Shown piece after piece: positions 32,658-33,752 of a stretch of 33,752 nucleotides of DNA; positions within the stretch are counted from its first letter, which is position 1; the number at the start of each line of letters is the position of its first letter. The DNA is from an uncultured Pirellulaceae bacterium (GTDB lineage: Bacteria; Planctomycetota; Planctomycetia; Pirellulales; Pirellulaceae). Both the position numbers and the translations under genes were made by a program. The notes below the pieces were generated by a model that worked only from the letters and a program-made list of their open reading frames with translations, did not search any database and was not told where the DNA came from. Location: positions 1-33,752 of the forward strand of contig CALDEW010000258.1 of assembly GCA_937942355.1 (NCBI GenBank), written 5' to 3'.

Positions 32658-33752
32658 CTAATTCTCTGAGGCGTTGGGGATAACGTTTCCGTGTTCATCA
32701 AGCGACACGTTTTCATGCATCATGTATTTTAGGATTGGCGAAAGCAAGATACATACAATGCCGCATACGATCGCAGTGTAGCAGATAGACTGAAAGACGT
32801 CTCCATAGACATGTACTGTATCGATTGGTGCAGGCAAATCACCACCACCTCCTCCACCATGCCCACCTACGCTGGTGAATTGCGAGATGATGGCAGCAAG
32901 GTATTGGCTGAAAGCCGTCGCCAAGAACCAAGCTCCCATCAACGTGCTGACAAGAATTTTGGGACTTAGTTTAGTCATGGTTGAAAGTCCGACCGGAGAT
33001 AAACATAGTTCGCCCGTTGTTTGCAGAAGGATTCCCAAGGTAAGCCAGCTGATGGCGACCATACCAACTTCTGTGCAATTCTGGGCGCCGAGCCAGAAAG
33101 CACCAAATCCTAAACCTAGTTGAATTAGGCCAAGTCCAAACTTAACCGGGGCACTTGGGTCCAAGCCCTTCTTTCTCAATGCCGCCCATAACCAGTTGAA
33201 GGCCAAAGCAAGCACAAGAATAAACATAGCGTTGAACGACTGGAAGATTGAGGCGGGTAATTCGTCAATCCTGTGAGCGACGCCCATTCCGATGTTAGAC
33301 TCCGAAACTTGCCATGGGATTTCGATTTTATCAAGGTCATTGGTTTCCTTGATAATCTTACGGATTTCATCAAGATTTGAATTTGTGAAAGCTTTTCCGT
33401 CGGGGGAATATACGTATCCAAGTTGCGCTTGAGTCGGTTCGATCGTGACGGTCTGGCCAACCTGTTCCGCAGTGATTACGTCAGCCTCGGCGACACGGTC
33501 AATATTCCTGTCAGTGAAGTTGTTGACGCTGCTCCCAGCCTGTTCAAAAAACGCGAAGAACAGCATTTGAAAGAAAATCAAAACCAGCGCAGCAATCATT
33601 CGGTCGCGTTGAATCTTATTGAGCTTAAAGGTCTCAATAATAAGATACCCAAATGCCAAAACGCCTAGCACGGTCAGGACGAGTCCGGCTGGTTTGCTTA
33701 CCTCTTCCAAGAAGATACCGGGAATCGTGCCATAATCTTCTTTGACATTGTC
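32658..33752 (-). CDS. POT/PTR2-family peptide transporter, N-terminal part outside the window
   Basis: The frame is open to the window edge; the visible 350-odd residues are the C-terminal half to two thirds. A TTG at 33710 is only an internal codon. Signs of the proton-dependent oligopeptide transporter family are FFAFFEQAGSSVNNFTDRN (the FxxxxEQxGSS motif) and multiple hydrophobic helices: VLTVLGVLAFGYLII, MIAALVLIFFQMLFF, FNAMFILVLALAFNWLW and the GMVAISWLTLGILLQTTGELCLSPVGLSTMTKLSP segment, where GELCLSPVGLS is highly typical. A soluble loop of about 80 residues between two helices and a glycine-rich loop (GGHGGGGGG) before the last helix are lineage additions. It imports di/tripeptides with protons at the inner membrane. 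Confidence 0.9.
   Translation of the reverse strand, partial: DNVKEDYGTIPGIFLEEVSKPAGLVLTVLGVLAFGYLIIETFKLNKIQRDRMIAALVLIFFQMLFFAFFEQAGSSVNNFTDRNIDRVAEADVITAEQVGQTVTIEPTQAQLGYVYSPDGKAFTNSNLDEIRKIIKETNDLDKIEIPWQVSESNIGMGVAHRIDELPASIFQSFNAMFILVLALAFNWLWAALRKKGLDPSAPVKFGLGLIQLGLGFGAFWLGAQNCTEVGMVAISWLTLGILLQTTGELCLSPVGLSTMTKLSPKILVSTLMGAWFLATAFSQYLAAIISQFTSVGGHGGGGGGDLPAPIDTVHVYGDVFQSICYTAIVCGIVCILLSPILKYMMHENVSLDEHGNVIPNASEN

Overview
The window looks like a chromosomal stretch from a planctomycete, most likely of the Pirellulales type. Lineage-typical families point there: a DUF1552 protein paired with a large DUF1587/1592/1588/1585 (PSD-type) c-haem protein (18200-22265), a DUF1571 protein (31435-32598), secreted Ala/Pro/Gln-rich proteins, a C-terminal-haem cytochrome, and many single-gene transcription units in loose order. 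I see no rRNA, tRNA, CRISPR array, prophage or insertion-sequence transposase.

Layout. 1-3466: a membrane-anchored SurA/PpiD-like protein with a large acidic insertion, a clear terminator, then a SAM methyltransferase. 3788-6490: aconitase (acnA). 6792-8156 (minus): a membrane diguanylate cyclase. 8447-12735 (minus): a two-gene NAD-dependent formate dehydrogenase operon. 13000-14130: glutamate 5-kinase (proB). 14376-15002 (minus): a degenerate J-domain protein. 15140-18142: a tight three-gene unit of LarA-fold protein, ygfZ and a eukaryotic-type hisA. 18200-22265 (minus): the DUF1552/PSD cytochrome pair. 22730-23398 (minus): a small secreted Pro/Ala-rich protein. 23731-26727: an HtrA-like pseudoprotease followed by a c-type cytochrome. 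27026-31049: a DapA-fold protein, an Old-Yellow-Enzyme-type flavoprotein and an FAD oxidoreductase. 31435-32598: the DUF1571 protein. 32658-33752 (minus): the C-terminal part of a POT-family peptide transporter that runs off the window.

The strongest discovery is the formate dehydrogenase alpha subunit. A plain stop-to-stop reading splits it into two in-frame pieces at a single UGA (10121-10123). That UGA sits exactly at the metal-ligand Cys/Sec position of molybdenum/tungsten formate dehydrogenases. It is followed by a two-part hairpin whose apical GGUCU loop begins 19 nt after the UGA, the same spacing I recall for Escherichia coli fdhF. I read it as one 916-residue selenoprotein (Sec359) with a bacterial SECIS element, not a broken gene.

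The other notable items are three copies of a non-coding inverted-repeat (MITE/REP-like) element at 6623-6733, 14187-14348 and 22353-22488; a HisA of the fungal/plant HIS6 type; an HtrA-like protein with all three catalytic residues replaced, fused to a second apparently dead hydrolase domain; and a DapA-fold protein that seems to lack the Schiff-base lysine.
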